The notes: a model not told the origin generated them from the letters alone. Shown: positions 1 to 17,597, counted from the first letter of the stretch. The stretch is 64,000 nucleotides of DNA from Vigna angularis (GCF_016808095.1 NC_068975.1:37470001-37534000), one strand, 5' to 3'. Translations and numbers: made by a program.

Positions 1-465
1 CAAAAGGAGAAGTGGAACACGATCCATGTATTTTACCTTTTAACCATGATATTTTAACCATTTTTTTTAATAATTTTTTGACAACAAAGACTATATGTAA
101 TTTGAAACAGACTAATCACGGCTACCATATAAGTTATAAAAAAATTATCAAAAAAAAATTGTTAAAAAGATATTTTCCTTTACTTTTGTACAAGTTTATC
201 TGATATCTTGACTTCCATTCCAAATCACTTGAATGAAAAACGAAAACTAATTTAATACCTTCAAATTTTGATCTAGAATTGTTAATCTAAGTCTCATCTT
301 GTATAGAAATAAGAAATAAAGCATTATATGACTTTGAAGATTCATTGACTCATTCTTCTAAGGTTTTGAATAAAGAGTCAGTTCTTACGTGGTTCGACTC
401 GGTTCATTAACGTTGTATCTCTTCGGTGAACTTTCTGTTTTATAGATTCAACAAGTGGTATCAGA
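1..465 (+). mobile_element. Possible Ty1/copia 5' LTR end with primer-binding site
   Basis: The motif TGGTATCAGA at 456-465 matches the primer-binding site complementary to plant initiator-Met tRNA used by most copia elements. It is preceded by ...ATTCAACA, as expected for an LTR ending in CA two bases before the PBS. The left LTR border is not visible and may lie outside the window. No intact gag or pol follows, because the patatin-like gene starts its 3' end at 2744. I infer an LTR remnant; a chance PBS match is the alternative. Confidence 0.45.
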
Positions 466-2743
466 CTTCCGTTGGTGTTGTGTTGCCAGTTAGTGTTGTG
501 TCTTCAGTGGGTGCTTTCATCAAAGCTTGTGTGTCTGATTAATGAGAACCTGCACGAGAAGTTAAAACAGAAAACTCATTCAAATGTTAAGAAAACAGTT
601 TTGTTGGGACCATAACGTGGCATTCTGATAATTGATAACTCTGCTAAAAGATCTGGAAGAAGAACAATGTTACAGTGTGTTGGAGAATTCAAAGTACCAC
701 GTTGAGTTCTCAAATAAGGTTTCTCAGAGACAGATACACAGAGCCCGTTTGGCATGCTGACCACCTCCAAAATCATGTTTGTAGACATTATAACGGAGGT
801 GGACAGAATGCCAAAATGTCTATGGAACAAGACCTCTGAGAAAGCCTAGAGAGCAAAGGAAAAGCACAAGGAAATAGAGATTGTGTAGCTTGAGTTTTAG
901 TGAAGAAGGAGATAGGTTGTTGTAATAAAGAGAAACGAGGAAGAAGAAAAGTTTTCTATACTTGTATTTTGAATTGAAGATTGGCTTTTTGTAGAAAGAA
1001 GTGGCAGCAGCGTGCATGGAGTTGTACGATCTGTGTGTATGGTGGGTGCTTGTGTTGCAATAAAGAAAAAAAAAAACTTTTAATTGAACCTTGGTTTTGT
1101 CTGCACAAGTTTACTACTAATATGTGCTTATGTTTGTGTAAGACAGCAATGTTGTGCGTGGAAAATGAAAAATAGTTTTGAGACGTATAAATTTTCTAAG
1201 TTCATTTAATATTATCCTTATTTATATATTTTTTTTGAAAAAATACAAAAAAGTTTACACTTTTATAATCATTTTATTGATGTAATCTGTTATGGTATCA
1301 TTAGTATAAAAATAAGGATTGTAAGATGTTATTTATCTTGCACCAGGTTGCAGAATGTGGCTTTGTTTTCTTTTCACTTGACTATATGATTGGTGTGTGC
1401 TTTCACTGTGCTTTCAGACTTGCTGCAAAAGAAGGATGCAAAATGGGCTGTCCATGTCTCCCACTCAGCTTATAATCAATTTGTCAACTCACTGTTTATC
1501 AGTTCAATCTTTTTGTTTCGATACAAATAGTGCTAAAACTCTTTTCTGCATCAATGCAGTAGAAGTTACCATATATATATACACGTATGCAGCATCATTT
1601 ATAATTATTAAAGAGCATGGTGTAATGCGTGGGAATTAATGTCTAGGCATAACAAATCTGACAATGTTGATGATGTTGGTATATATAAAGTAACCAATTA
1701 ACCATGAAATGGATTTCTCAAGCATGATTATGTGGCTTGTTGTACGTGGTTGACATTTTTGTACAAATTCAGTCATGGACAATTAATGGGCCATCTTATT
1801 TATGTTTGGTCGATTAGAAAATTAATTGGAGCATTTTGGACTATTTCAAAGGAACTATTTTGGACTTTAGTGATTTGTAAATCAGACTTGTGAAAATTTA
1901 GAAATAAAGAATTGCAATCTAAATTATACTAGTTCAGTTTAACAATTTATGTGGATTTAAGTTAAGTTCACTCATTAGATTTATGTACTAACCTATTTTA
2001 TAAGTTCCATACCATTTATCTTTATAAGGAAAATCATTTCAAAGAATTCTATAAATTTGTTTAGCAAATATTAATGGAGAAAACATAAAAAAATAAAAAT
2101 AAAACTGAAAATATATTAATTTTGGGACCATTGCATTCTCCATTCCCTTTTCCAAATACCGATACCAAATTTTCTGAAATAACTTTTTAAGATTAGATAA
2201 AAATAAATCAAAACATAAAAACAAGTAGATTTGAATTTTCACTTCAACGATGAGCGATAATATTTAATAAATTATTTATTATGCAAATTCCTAAAAAAGA
2301 AACTCAAACTAATAATAGAAGAATAGCAACTGTATCTAAGATTGTCCTTAAAAAACCAGTTCACACCCTACCTTAGTTTTTGTATACCACAAACATCACA
2401 TTCGACAAACTAATACCAAAACTTTGTCTGGCACAGAAGAACTAGCTGTAAATTCTATTTATAATTCACTATAATTTCCAAATTACATTAACCTTCTGAC
2501 TGTAAAACTTAAATATATTATCTCCTTTTTCTTTCTTTCCTTCCTTTGATTCTATTCCAATCTACAATAAATATGAATAAACGAGATTAGTACTCTCATT
2601 CCGTACTTCTCCCGATGAATTTTTTCCTAATTTCATGTTCCATTACAAGGAAGAATAGTTGGTTGATTCCAATTGTCTATAGTTTCGTCATGCATCTTCA
2701 ATCCATGTAGTGAACTATCATTATGAGTTCGTACGTAGGACCA
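466..2743. other. Gene-free stretch, 3' side of the patatin-like gene
   Basis: No ORF with family-like sequence is seen on either strand. The first few hundred bases after the PBS-like site may be internal retroelement sequence. The rest is AT-rich, with poly-T and poly-A runs. The last ~50-100 bp before 2744 presumably carry the 3' UTR of the minus-strand gene. Confidence 0.5.
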
Positions 2744-5700
2744 TCATGAACTGGATGCACTGCTGTTTCCAAAGGCAGGACTATCATCTTGAACTACTGC
2801 TTCAACTGGGTTTTCCTTTGCCCAGACAGCAGCATCGAGATATCCAAGTTCAAAGAGTCGGTCAAGAACTGCATCTTCAGCTGGTTCAAGTGCCCAGTTG
2901 AAAAGCTGCAATGATTTCATTCCGAATATTCATCTCTACTTACCCTTACCAAAATTATTACGTTAATTCACAGAACGAAGGGTTACCTGTCGTGGGCTAC
3001 ATGCATTTTCTGGATTGCAGTCTGGACTAATTCCTATCCCTTCCAATCCCAATCGACTTGCTGGGAAAGCACAAACGCGAACCTGTAAAAGTGGTAGATA
3101 CTAATTTAGGTTGAAACGAGACAACAAATAAACGTGATAAATCATAGATCTGTTTAGAAACATCTGAATTCAAATACAACAATTAAAGTGCATAAAAATA
3201 AATATTTTCGATCATTTAAACCGCACAAACCTGCGAAGGTTCCCAATGGTTCACCTATCTCTAGAAAAGCTTTTGACTTTTTCATCTTTTCATAGATGAT
3301 CTGAGAAAGTCGGAATCATTTTCCATGGCCATCATGTTATCCTAAATCCTCAATTTGTTTTAAATAAATAGAGGTTGGATAGCGTTTGACCAACTCTCAA
3401 TTTCTTTATTTTACTCCGAGTTAAGAAGTCTAGTAGTTGTTAGACTAAGTGGTAAACTCCACGTTCTGAATTGGTTCCTATTTTTATGCAATTGATTATT
3501 GTTAGTAGAATAATGGTTATCTACTGTTTTTGTAGTATTACCTATACATAGGTAATGGTTATCTACTGATTAATAAAGAAAATGCACTTCCAGAATTTTC
3601 GTTATACTAGTAGTTTCATTATCTATATTTTCAACAGTATGATATGAGTTTAGGTTCTCAGTTTAAAGTGTAAACCAGCAACTGGCACGGCAGTGCAGAG
3701 GCTCCAAAAAATGAAGTACAAGGACTGTGCTTGAAGCATTTAAAGGCAAAAAATTATCTTTTCCAAGCCATTGACCGTTAAATCTTGGAAAACCGCCATT
3801 GCACAATCACGTCCAAACATTTGGGATTCCATAAAAAAAGAGTTCTACAAGTGCAAGGAGGCAGCTAATCTTCAGGTTGAGTTCGAAACATTTTGAATCA
3901 AGTTTGATGAAGAATTTCAAATTACTTCTCTCTTGTGATGACTATTGTCAGCAAGATGTGCACTTTTGGAGACAGCTGAAGAAACTAGCATTGTAGAAAA
4001 GATATTTCGGTCTTTGGAACCAAAGTTCAACTTTGTTGTATGTGCCATAAAAGAACAAAAAAAACATTAATAAACTCTCACTCGATGGATTGCCAAGTTC
4101 ATTAAAAGTGCATAAAAAGAAGTTTAAGCAACTAAAATCAAGGAACAACCGACGAAAGCTTCTGTTGGTACTCATTCCAACATTTTTTTAGTGGAAGGGG
4201 TAAAGATAGGGGACGAGGCGATCGGAGAAGTCAGACTTGAATCAATGTTGGTTCTCAGCTATTTACTTTGAAAACTTATGAAACTCACCGGATTCCCCCT
4301 TTTTGGCGACACTTCATTCAATTTTAATAAAATTCATAGGAAGTACAGACCAAAGAAAAAAAAAGGACACATTTTATAAACCCCTCAACACTTAAACAAA
4401 GGTTTCAACAAATAATCAATCAATTGAAGCAATAGTCCAATTAGTAAATAACAAAAATACCGTTTGTGCAGCAGATGTTGGTGGCATAAACAAAGTCAAA
4501 CCCCCATCAATGCATAACCGATTCCGAAACACCGTTGCTGGCCTTGGGGCAAGATATCTGGAGTGAGTATAAGTTTTAAATTTACTTAATAATCTATAAC
4601 AAGTAAAAAATCACATTTTCAATTAAGGAAATATAGTAGTACTAATAAATCACCCTGGGATAAAGGAAGAGGTAAAAACTGCATTGATGAGATCTTCCTT
4701 GGAATCAAACTGATCTACCAACAAACCCCTGGGTCTCCAAAGAAGCTGTGTCACAGCAACTGCAACAGAAGTGCAACATAAGGCACAGCAAGACTTGAAA
4801 ATTCTTCTCCACTAATAAAGATAACTTTTACATCATTTTTTGGCCCAAAAGTTCAAATGAAAAAATAAATCCTTTTTTTCACTTTTTTAATAATATAATA
4901 AACTGAGTCTATGAATGCAATTTTAAAATCAAATTGACAAGTGTAATTCTTGTGGACAACTATACGCTATATCTTTTTCTAGTTTAGCATGTGTTACTTC
5001 CACTGGCTCTAGAAAATTAATAAAAGGATGTGTAGTTTTGTTCTTTGACGAGACAGTTTCATGGAAAAACTAACAGAGGTGCTGAACATCCAGAATTACC
5101 TCGGACTCTCCCATTAGATCTTATATGAACATCATCAGGCAAAAACTTGTCAAGAATATCACGTAGAACAGCCTGTGAAGGGAAACATAGAACCAAAATG
5201 GTGAGATTTGAACTTAAAGGAAATTATTTAGTTACATATTCACAGGTAATTGCAGATCTCACAGGCTATTATTTCAATTTCAGAGACTCACAATTCAATT
5301 GAATAACGTTTCATTAATAGCTATACCTCAAAAGCAGATATATCTAGTAAAAGTGTCAAAGCAGCTTTTCTTCTACCATTTTCTAACAGATACTTTCAAA
5401 ATCAAAAGTTCCAATTGTATCATAGGAAAATGACATAGCTCTAAAGGCAAAAAAAAAAAAAAAAACGGGGTTATCATTCATTACATAACCTAGTACTAGC
5501 CTAATCAAATCCTAACTATCAGGTTTTCTTTAGGCCACCACCAAATTCACAAAAGTCTCATTTCATTTTTCACTTATTTGTCTTTGTGGTTCTTGTTGGA
5601 GATCTTATATAAAAGCATTCATGTTGTATTTATCTAATTGCTTAAGCTTTTGGCAAAGTTGGTTCATGTCACAGTATCAGAGAACTTGCGTATTGTCCAT

Positions 5701-7611
5701 GCTTCTAGCCCAAGCCCCAAAAGACTCTTTCAGGGGATTGTGTTAGAAATGTAATATAAAACCATTCACGTACCTTTCATCAAACAACTCAAACTTCTGC
5801 TATAATTGATTGATGACAGTTCTAATTCTAAACCACAATCCACAGAAACTATAACAATTCACACTTCATCCAAAATGAGACTACATTTGTCCATATTATA
5901 GACCGAGCCAACAACTGATTAACAAGTTTTTATCTAACACACTTGTAGTTAGACAGAATTGTCAAACATTCAAAGGCATGGGTACCAAGGTTCTGCATTG
6001 CAACCTATAACTGTAACATTGTCGGATAAACATGATCTTCATTCAGGACTACTTTGAGGGATGATTCTAAGAGAGTTTATATTTAATTTTACGAAAAAAA
6101 TACTTCTACAGGGAGAGTAGGGAAGGAACAAATTAAAATAGACAATAAATTCCCCCTAAGCATAAAAAAATGTAGGTGGTAAAAATATGCATGAAAGCCG
6201 TTCAATCTTGTTACGAACAAGAAAAGGCAACCCTGTTAAACAGTTATTGGATCCTGAACACGTTAGAAATGTCATATCCAGTCACACAATGCTATCCAGT
6301 AATAATTTCGTGTGAAACAAAAATACCCTTAAATTTCCAACCAAATACGTGCATAGATTGTACATTGTTGCATGGGCTTTCTCTATGGAAAACCTTCAAA
6401 CCTGGATAGCAGAAATTGTTCCGAAGTGAATGGTCACACCTACTGCTCACCAAGCACCTCAAACAAACTATTTCATACAAAGGAGGCTGTCTTACAGCAC
6501 AGGAACACTTTGTTCGGCTATTTGAAAACTAGAGAATCACGTAATAACATATCAAGAGAAAGATCAGTATGAGGCTTACAAACTGCAACAAATAATTCGT
6601 ACAAATCGTATTACGTACTGCCGTCAAGACAAAAAGACTTGTGCAAGAGGGAGCTGTGATTTCCAAATTAGCTCGTGAAGATAGAATATCTAAAATTCTG
6701 ATACTACTAGTGCAAGCGAGCAACAAAAATAAAGAAAAGAAAACACAGAAGAAGAGTGATATAGCCTAGATACAGCAGAAGAAATTATAGCCCGACAAAA
6801 TTCCATATATTTAATCATCAGTAACAGAGAGCAAGCATATAAAGTAGTGAGAGAATTGAGGTACGCATACCCCCAAGCGAAACGCAGTTCCTCGATTCCG
6901 ACAATCTTCAGCCAATATTTTAGTAGCAGTCAAGGCTTCTTCCATGCTAGCTCCGGAAGCAATCACAGCACACACTATTGCTCCAGCAGAGGAACCAGCT
7001 AACGGCGTCGTTTCCTGCACTAGCATCACAAAACTCTCTCCCATTATACACAATAACGCATCGATCCAATATAGCATTATGTAATATATATAAACTCAAT
7101 AGGTAACCTTAATGTAACCATTTTGAATGAGAAATTGAGCAACACCGAGATGGTAAGGGAAGAGAAGTCCAGCAGCAGAGAAGCTAAAGCCAGGGGTGGT
7201 GACCACGCGCCCGAACCTATTCCTCTCCGCTTCAACATCTTTCATTCTTTGCTCCCAAACCACGTCCGGATCAATCTCGTCCTCCACCAACGCCCCGATT
7301 CTCTCCTCGGCGTACACTTTCCCTGAAGAATTCACGAACATCGCAACCGAACCCGAATCACCGACAAGGCTGCTTCCCTTGTTGCGGCTCTTGATCAGCC
7401 GCGACGCCAACCCCAGGAAGAGTTCCCCCGTGGCCACTGCAAACGATTTCTTGGCCGTGGCGTCGTCTTCAACCCCTCCCTGTGGCTGAGGCGGAGAGAA
7501 ATTGGAGGCGAAGGTGAGGAATTGGGCGCGTCGACGGAGAGGAGCGGAACTAGGTGTGAGATTTGCATGGAGAAGGTGGTGAGCATCGGAGGAACAGATA
7601 CTGGGACCCAT
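2744..7611 (-). CDS. Patatin-like phospholipase domain protein, probably plastid-targeted
   Basis: Seven exons on the minus strand: 7108-7611, 6871-7014, 5100-5172, 4654-4759, 4461-4557, 2987-3082, 2744-2905. All have GT-AG borders and the phases close to 393 residues. Residues 141-157 (GFSFSAAGLLFPYHLGV) match the N-terminal glycine-rich loop of PNPLA/patatin domains. GSSAG at 175-179 is the nucleophile elbow (Ser177) and DGG at 293-295 carries the catalytic Asp. These imply a Ser-Asp dyad lipid acyl hydrolase acting on glycerolipids. The first ~55 residues are Ser/Pro/Arg-rich and lack acidic runs, like a chloroplast transit peptide (inference). The frame is open upstream to a stop, but the first ATG is at 7611. 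The introns carry a TRIM element (5594-5818) and a copia gag relic (3700-4240). Catalytic motifs are intact, so the gene looks functional. Confidence 0.9.
3700..4240 (+). pseudogene. Degenerate Ty1/copia gag (UBN2-type) fragment in intron
   Basis: Plus-strand reading of this intron segment gives broken blocks of copia Gag. They are a LKAKNYLFQAID-like block near 3740, an IWDS-KK block near 3825, a VEKIF-SLEPKFN-VV block near 4000, and an Arg/Gly-rich tail (SGRGKDRGRGD) near 4195. The blocks are separated by stops and frameshifts, so it is not coding. It lies antisense inside the intron between exons 4461-4557 and 2987-3082 of the patatin-like gene. No flanking LTRs were recognised. The family identity rests on the order of conserved blocks. 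Confidence 0.8.
5594..5818 (+). mobile_element. TRIM (terminal-repeat retrotransposon in miniature) with perfect TSD
   Basis: Two related terminal repeats start TGTT and end in CA: 5594-5673 (80 bp, ending TCACA) and 5741-5818 (78 bp, ending TGACA). Directly after the first comes GTATCAGAG, matching the initiator-Met tRNA primer site. Directly before the second is a purine-rich CAGGGGATTG, a plausible polypurine tract. The 5 bp GTTCT occurs immediately outside both ends (5589-5593 and 5819-5823), as expected for a target-site duplication. At 225 bp it has no coding capacity and would need enzymes from an autonomous element. It lies in an intron of the patatin-like gene. The two repeats differ at many positions, so it is old. 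Confidence 0.85.
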
Positions 7612-8885
7612 CCCTGACCACGCAGAATCCGAACACACACTCTCCTCTTCCTTCTGTTCTGTTTCTATGGTCGGTTACTCAATTGCTTGCTTATTGGTTA
7701 TGCTGGCAGCCGCATGTTTAACGTTTTGTCTTTTCATTATTATTATTTTTTTATTATTATTATTTCCATGTATGCATATGTCACAAATTTCGTATTTTCT
7801 ACTTACACCCCTATAATTTATTGGAAGCACCCCTACTTTTGAAAATGATTGTTTTACTTCCTCTTTTTCGTTAAAATGACTTTTAATATTTATTCTAAAA
7901 ATTTTCTGAAACAAGATTTCTAAAATGTATAAAAGTAGGGAGTGACCCTCAACCCTATATTCTTAAAAGTAGGGATGTTTTTTATTGCACCTCCTTTTTT
8001 TCTTTCTGTACGCCATGGGTATGAGGATATGACAATTTTACCCTCTTTTTCTTTCTTGTGTCAGCCGATGTCCAGCCCTTACACCTATTTCAAAGATGGA
8101 GGGAGAGACAAAGTGGAAGTGTGTATTCTTTTGTAAAATGAAAGTTTACAAAATTTATGATTTTCTCAAATGAATTAGAATCATAACAAATTTGTGATTT
8201 GATGATTGGATATTCTCAAATGAATTATTCTTGTTGTCTAATTGATTGAATTTTTCCCATCTCCACTAACATTATTAAAAAATTATATATAACGACGTAT
8301 AAAGATATACATTCAATTGAATTTGAAAATATTTTAAAAGACTTCTTTAAGATCCAATAGAAAAAAGCACACTGGAAATTCTAGAGTAGATATTATTATT
8401 TTGATATCAAGCAAATTTTTACACACATTTTATATCTACTATTTTACCTTTTTATTTTTATTTTTATATTTTACAAATATAAAAGCTAACTATTTTAATG
8501 GCTAAAATATCCCTAAAAAGTAAGGGAAAGTAAATAAATAGATATGAAGGGATTGAGAGGAAATTGTGATCTCTAACACATAACACTCTCCTTTACAGTC
8601 TTTTCCTCTTTCAATTTTTTATAAATACAAAAATTCACTTTTTTTTTTTATAACTATCTTATCTTTTTAATGTGTGTTAAATGAGTCTAATATATGTTAA
8701 ACTACCATTACTTAGAGATGGAGAGGTGAAAGTGAAAAATTAATTAGTAGTTTTAAACTGTGATTCAAAAGTTTTTTTTTTTGTCATGATGTTTTTTTAA
8801 TTAATTGGTAGTTCAAAGCAATAGTACTCTTCATCCATAAAATGTCAAACCCTCCCATTCTGGTAATGAAATGTTAACACAAATC
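7612..8885. other. Promoter/intergenic region upstream of the patatin-like gene
   Basis: No gene is seen. The first few hundred bases should hold the 5' UTR and promoter of the minus-strand patatin-like gene. Copies of a CCCTACTTTT / AAAAGTAGGG motif in opposite orientations at 7834-7974 hint at a small decayed inverted-repeat element, but I could not set borders. Confidence 0.4.
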
Positions 8886-9057
8886 ATGACTCTGATATGA
8901 TATTAAAAGTGAATTTTAAGCCTAATTCAATTTCATAAAATCGATTTGGATTTTAAGCCTAATTCAACTCCATAAAACCAATTTGTATGGTAAAGTTTCC
9001 AACCGAGTTATATATTATAATTTGATATTATCTCTAGTCGACGTGAGACTTCCAACA
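8886..9057 (-). mobile_element. LTR plus primer-binding-site remnant of a legume TRIM-like element
   Basis: Read on the minus strand the element begins TGTTGGAAGTCTCACG at 9057 and ends just before TATCAGAGTCATG (about 8886-8897), a near match to the tRNA-Met primer site. This LTR start with a TAGAGATAA block resembles a dispersed repeat I associate with legume genomes. Inside, a ~37-bp segment (TTTTAAGCCTAATTCAA...) is duplicated in tandem at about 8914-8988. No second LTR is seen toward lower coordinates, so it is truncated or recombined. Confidence 0.6.
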
Positions 9058-9203
9058 TATCCCTTAATAAAAATATAATTTTCCATCCAAAGATACAAAA
9101 CGGATCAACGGATCAAGTTCTGAGCTGAATTTTACAAGTAACATTAATTAATGTTAAAAAGGGAAAATTGGAGACACCCCAATCGATCACTGGAGAATCC
9201 ACA

Positions 9204-11123
9204 TCAAAGAGGAACTCTATAGGATGGATCCACCATTTTCAAGATGAACAAATTACCTCTATTACCTCTTGATATTCTGTGAGATCAGGCATGACAAAGA
9301 AACTCAGACTTAGAACTACAATTAATATTGAATTCCAGGAAGAAAAGAAACTCAAGAATGTGAGTCAGAAACAACAAAGTATACTGTAGTCACGGTCTTA
9401 CCGTAAATCTTCATCCAAATAAGTAATTTCCAATTGACCACGACCACTCCCAGGTGATTTAATAGGTATCTGTACATAGCATAATAGACTCATTTGTCAG
9501 TAAAAAAACTCTGAATTGCAAAAACAGAAGGAAAAAGAATAATAGAAAATGAAAGAAAGAAAGAAACACTATCATGATATGAATGTTTAAGGAGCATGAA
9601 CGTTAACTAGATAGCAATTCATGACATGCAGAGATGCATAGAAGTTAAAACGAATAAATTATGTTAAATTTTAGTATGTGATGTTTGATTAAATAGTAAT
9701 AATGACAGTAATTTGAAGCACTACATCACCTACCAGATTCGCTATCTTGAAGAAATCAAACTTGACAGCTACCCTTTTTGAGTTAAGAGGCACCAAATTG
9801 GCAGTGGCCTGCAGCAACAATGGCAACATACTGGTAAAAACGCATGTGTGTAACACTATGTCCAAGACGATGTCTCTAGACTTGTCATGCTCATGTTCAT
9901 CTAAACCAGAATCATATTAGAAAAAAACTAGTGATCTGTGAAATGAACAACTCATCTCTTAACCAAATTTTGGTTTCCATTTCAACAACATAGACTAACA
10001 CAAAATTCACAAGAAATCTAAGTCAACATTGTCTGTGTGTTTCAATCCATATAAACATATACTTAAAATAATCCTTAGAACTTAGAACTGCAGTACGTAC
10101 CTGGTTGTAGAACGGCCAAGTTTCAATATTTTGAGCTCTCAGGGTATCCACGTTAATTGCCTGATAGATCTTTCCATTTGGTCTCAAGAATTTCGGTCTC
10201 TGGGATAGTTACACTACAATTAATCCTCACTTCAGTAATGTTAAAAGAAATAAATTTGAGAACGATACAATGACCAATCAGAGCCTAGCAAAATTAACTT
10301 TTTCACAAATCAAAACTGATCATCAAAATTTTTCTTATGAGATACAAACACCAACAAAAAATATGAGCTGAAAATACTACTTTCTATCTAAAATCTTAAA
10401 ATAATGTATTAACCGTTTTATATAATGTTCTACTTTCTCTTTTGTATCTAAGGTTAGACTACTCAAGCTTGCATTCCAAACAATAATTCATCAAAAATTC
10501 AAAATAGGCCACACAGAGTGTTTTCCAAATTCACATGTTTCAGTCCAACAAAAATAAGAGTAATAAGAAAGTGATCTTAATTCGTAAACCCCAACAGACA
10601 AACCTGTGTTTGCAGAATCGATTGAGATGTGGTATACAAAAGCTCCCATTTCCCATTGAGCAAATCGGACTTGAGAGGCTCCTTGACAAGATTCTCAGCC
10701 TCAAGTTTACGAGCAATCTAGACCAATAAGACCCATTATAATCACAACTCAGGAACAAGGAAACCAAAAGACACAGCAAAAACATAACCACTAAAACGAT
10801 GTAACATGTGAATTCTTAGTTTTCACTTGGACCTGGTCCACACGTTGTTGCTCCTCAGGAGTAGCCTCAGCACCTCTGTCAAGGGGTGCAATTGTTTCAT
10901 AGAGCTCCTGCTTGAGGCTGTCAACATCTCTGCCTTTAGTTAGAAAACCTGGGAAAAATGAAACCATGTTCCTCCACTTCCCAGAATCAGTTTCTTGTAA
11001 TACGAGGTGAGGGGTGTTCGATTTTTGTCGTGAGGACGATGGAAATAGAAGATTTTTCTTTGATGGGTAGGAATCGATTTTGCATTTCAATGACAGAGTA
11101 GCAGTGGGATTGGAAAGAGCCAT
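9204..11123 (-). CDS. Plastid fibrillin / plastid-lipid-associated protein (FBN3/PAP4-like)
   Basis: Six exons on the minus strand: 10833-11123, 10604-10717, 10101-10199, 9734-9808, 9402-9469, 9204-9276. All borders are GT-AG and phases close to 239 residues. The N-terminus ([20 protein letters not shown]) is Ser-rich and basic, like a chloroplast transit peptide. [10 protein letters not shown] at 118-127 is the lipocalin-like start of the PAP/fibrillin domain, and [12 protein letters not shown] near 219-230 is its conserved C-terminal block. Fibrillins bind lipids or prenyl quinones at plastoglobules and thylakoids and affect photoprotection. The C-terminal DPSYRVPL ending recalls the FBN3/PAP4-type subgroup, a subgroup call from memory. 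Length fits a small fibrillin, and the protein looks complete. Confidence 0.9.
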
Positions 11124-11396
11124 TGAAAATGGGTTATGCTAATGCACACTGCCAACCATTGTAACTGTTGGAACAAAAGATCCACTGTAATGAACATTCA
11201 TAATTCATAATTAACGAAACTTTTTGAGAATTAATGAAATACACATGTGGAGCTGAAATGGCCCAAATAAGTGGCTGACATATTTAGGAATCTATTCCAC
11301 ATATACTGATGGGCCGAATCTAGTCAAATCAATGGCCCAAACCAAATCATTAAACCCAAATTTCTGGCCTTTTCTTCCTGCGCCCCTTTTTTTTTC
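11124..11396. other. Promoter region of the fibrillin gene
   Basis: This is the sequence directly upstream of the minus-strand fibrillin ATG at 11123. No convincing TATA box could be fixed. A MITE starts about 270 bp upstream of the ATG and may sit within the promoter. Confidence 0.4.
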
Positions 11397-11703
11397 TGCA
11401 CCCCAATAAAAAGTAATATTTCTATTTTATTTTTAATAAAATATATTAAAAAACTTAAATTTACTTTTTATTCTTACTTTTCTTTTATAGAAATATTGCA
11501 CCTCCCTCTACCATTTTCTTTATTCGACCATTTCCTCCATTACCATCATCAATATTGGAATGACCAATTCAAAAAAAGAAAATGGTGAAGGATGTTGCAA
11601 TGTTTTTAAAAGAAGAGAAAGTAAAAATAAATAATAAAATTAAAATATTTAATATATTTTATTCAAAAATAAAATGGAGATACTACATTTTTATGGGGAT
11701 GCA
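11397..11703. mobile_element. MITE with long terminal inverted repeats
   Basis: The left arm begins TGCACCCCAATAAAAAG at 11397. The reverse complement of the right arm begins TGCATCCCCATAAAAAT at 11703. The two arms stay alignable for about 130 bp each, including ATTTTATTTTT-AATAAAATATATTAAA and GCA-CTCC-CTACCATTTTCTT blocks, leaving a short unpaired centre. There is no coding capacity. The length of 307 bp and long foldback structure fit a MITE; the superfamily is not determined because target duplications are unclear. Confidence 0.75.
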
Positions 11704-15421
<3,718 letters not shown>

Positions 15422-15444
15422 GATATATAGATATATATAGATAC

Positions 15445-15516
<72 letters not shown>

Positions 15517-15521
15517 GTATG

Positions 15522-15556
<35 letters not shown>

Positions 15557-15581
15557 GTATGTGTATATATATATATATATG

Positions 15582-15630
<49 letters not shown>

Positions 15631-15735
15631 ATATATATATATATGTATGTATATATATATATATATGTATGTATATATATATATATATGTATGTATATAT
15701 ATATATATATGTATGTATATATATATATATATATA
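15422..15735. repeat. Compound TA / GTATG microsatellite
   Basis: A TA-rich array with regularly spaced GTATG or GTGTATG interruptions every 18-24 bp from about 15515 onward, so it has a higher-order period besides the dinucleotide. All long frames here on both strands are Ile/Tyr/His/Val repeat artefacts. It abuts the left end of the long-TIR element at about 15737. Confidence 0.95.
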
Positions 15736-15736
15736 C

Positions 15737-16758
<1,022 letters not shown>

Positions 16759-17597
16759 TAGTTATAATTATAATTAACTAAAACAAAATCACCTAACAAC
16801 AATATTAAAACATACTAATTTGAATACATTAATCATGTGTTATCAATCATCACCGAATCAAAAAGTGATAAAACAAAATTCAACATTATTCAATGTTAAT
16901 AAAATTTAACATAAATCATTATGATAATACAAAATTATAATCTTATGTGTTGACAAATTTTTTTTTATACACAATTATTAATGGTATAACATTTAATGTA
17001 ACTTATATTAATATAACTTGATCTATTCTTATAAAATAATTTTCCGTTATTAATAATTTATAATAAATGAATAAGAGAGATGACTATTTTTTATATAAAA
17101 ATAAAATAAAAAAATGATAGATTAAAACGAATAAGAGATGTCTATTTTTTAAGAGTTATTTTAAAAACAAAAGTGCTTTTAGCTGCTAGTGTTTTATAAT
17201 ATTTTCTTATCCTCCAATTAATGTATTTCAACGATTCACAAAAGAAAAGAAGATTTATATATAATATTATTCAATATTGAATTTTAAACGTAAATACGAA
17301 GTTCCCTAAAAGATAAATAAAATTTGAAAGCAGGTCCTCAACTCGTCTAAGGTCAAACTTGGTCATCAAAATTAGAAGACTAAGAAATTCAATTTTTTTT
17401 AATTGTGTTATAAGTTATGGCCCATGTCTACTAGTTTGACTAATGACTTAACCAAACAATCATAAATTAACATTAATTGCATCTTTTATCACAAAATTAA
17501 GAAAACAAAATTGTCACCCAATAATAAAATATTACGGACACTAAATTTGTTGATTTGTATACTGATTAATAGTTATACTTCTTTTCCAATTTGTTGT
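16759..17597. other. AT-rich gene-free stretch
   Basis: No gene or bounded repeat recognised. The last five bases (GTTGT, 17593-17597) are one copy of the target duplication of the solo LTR that follows. Confidence 0.5.

Noticed and set aside
7834..7974. Opposed CCCTACTTTT motifs suggesting a MITE
   Set aside because: The inverted match is too short and no borders or target duplication could be set.
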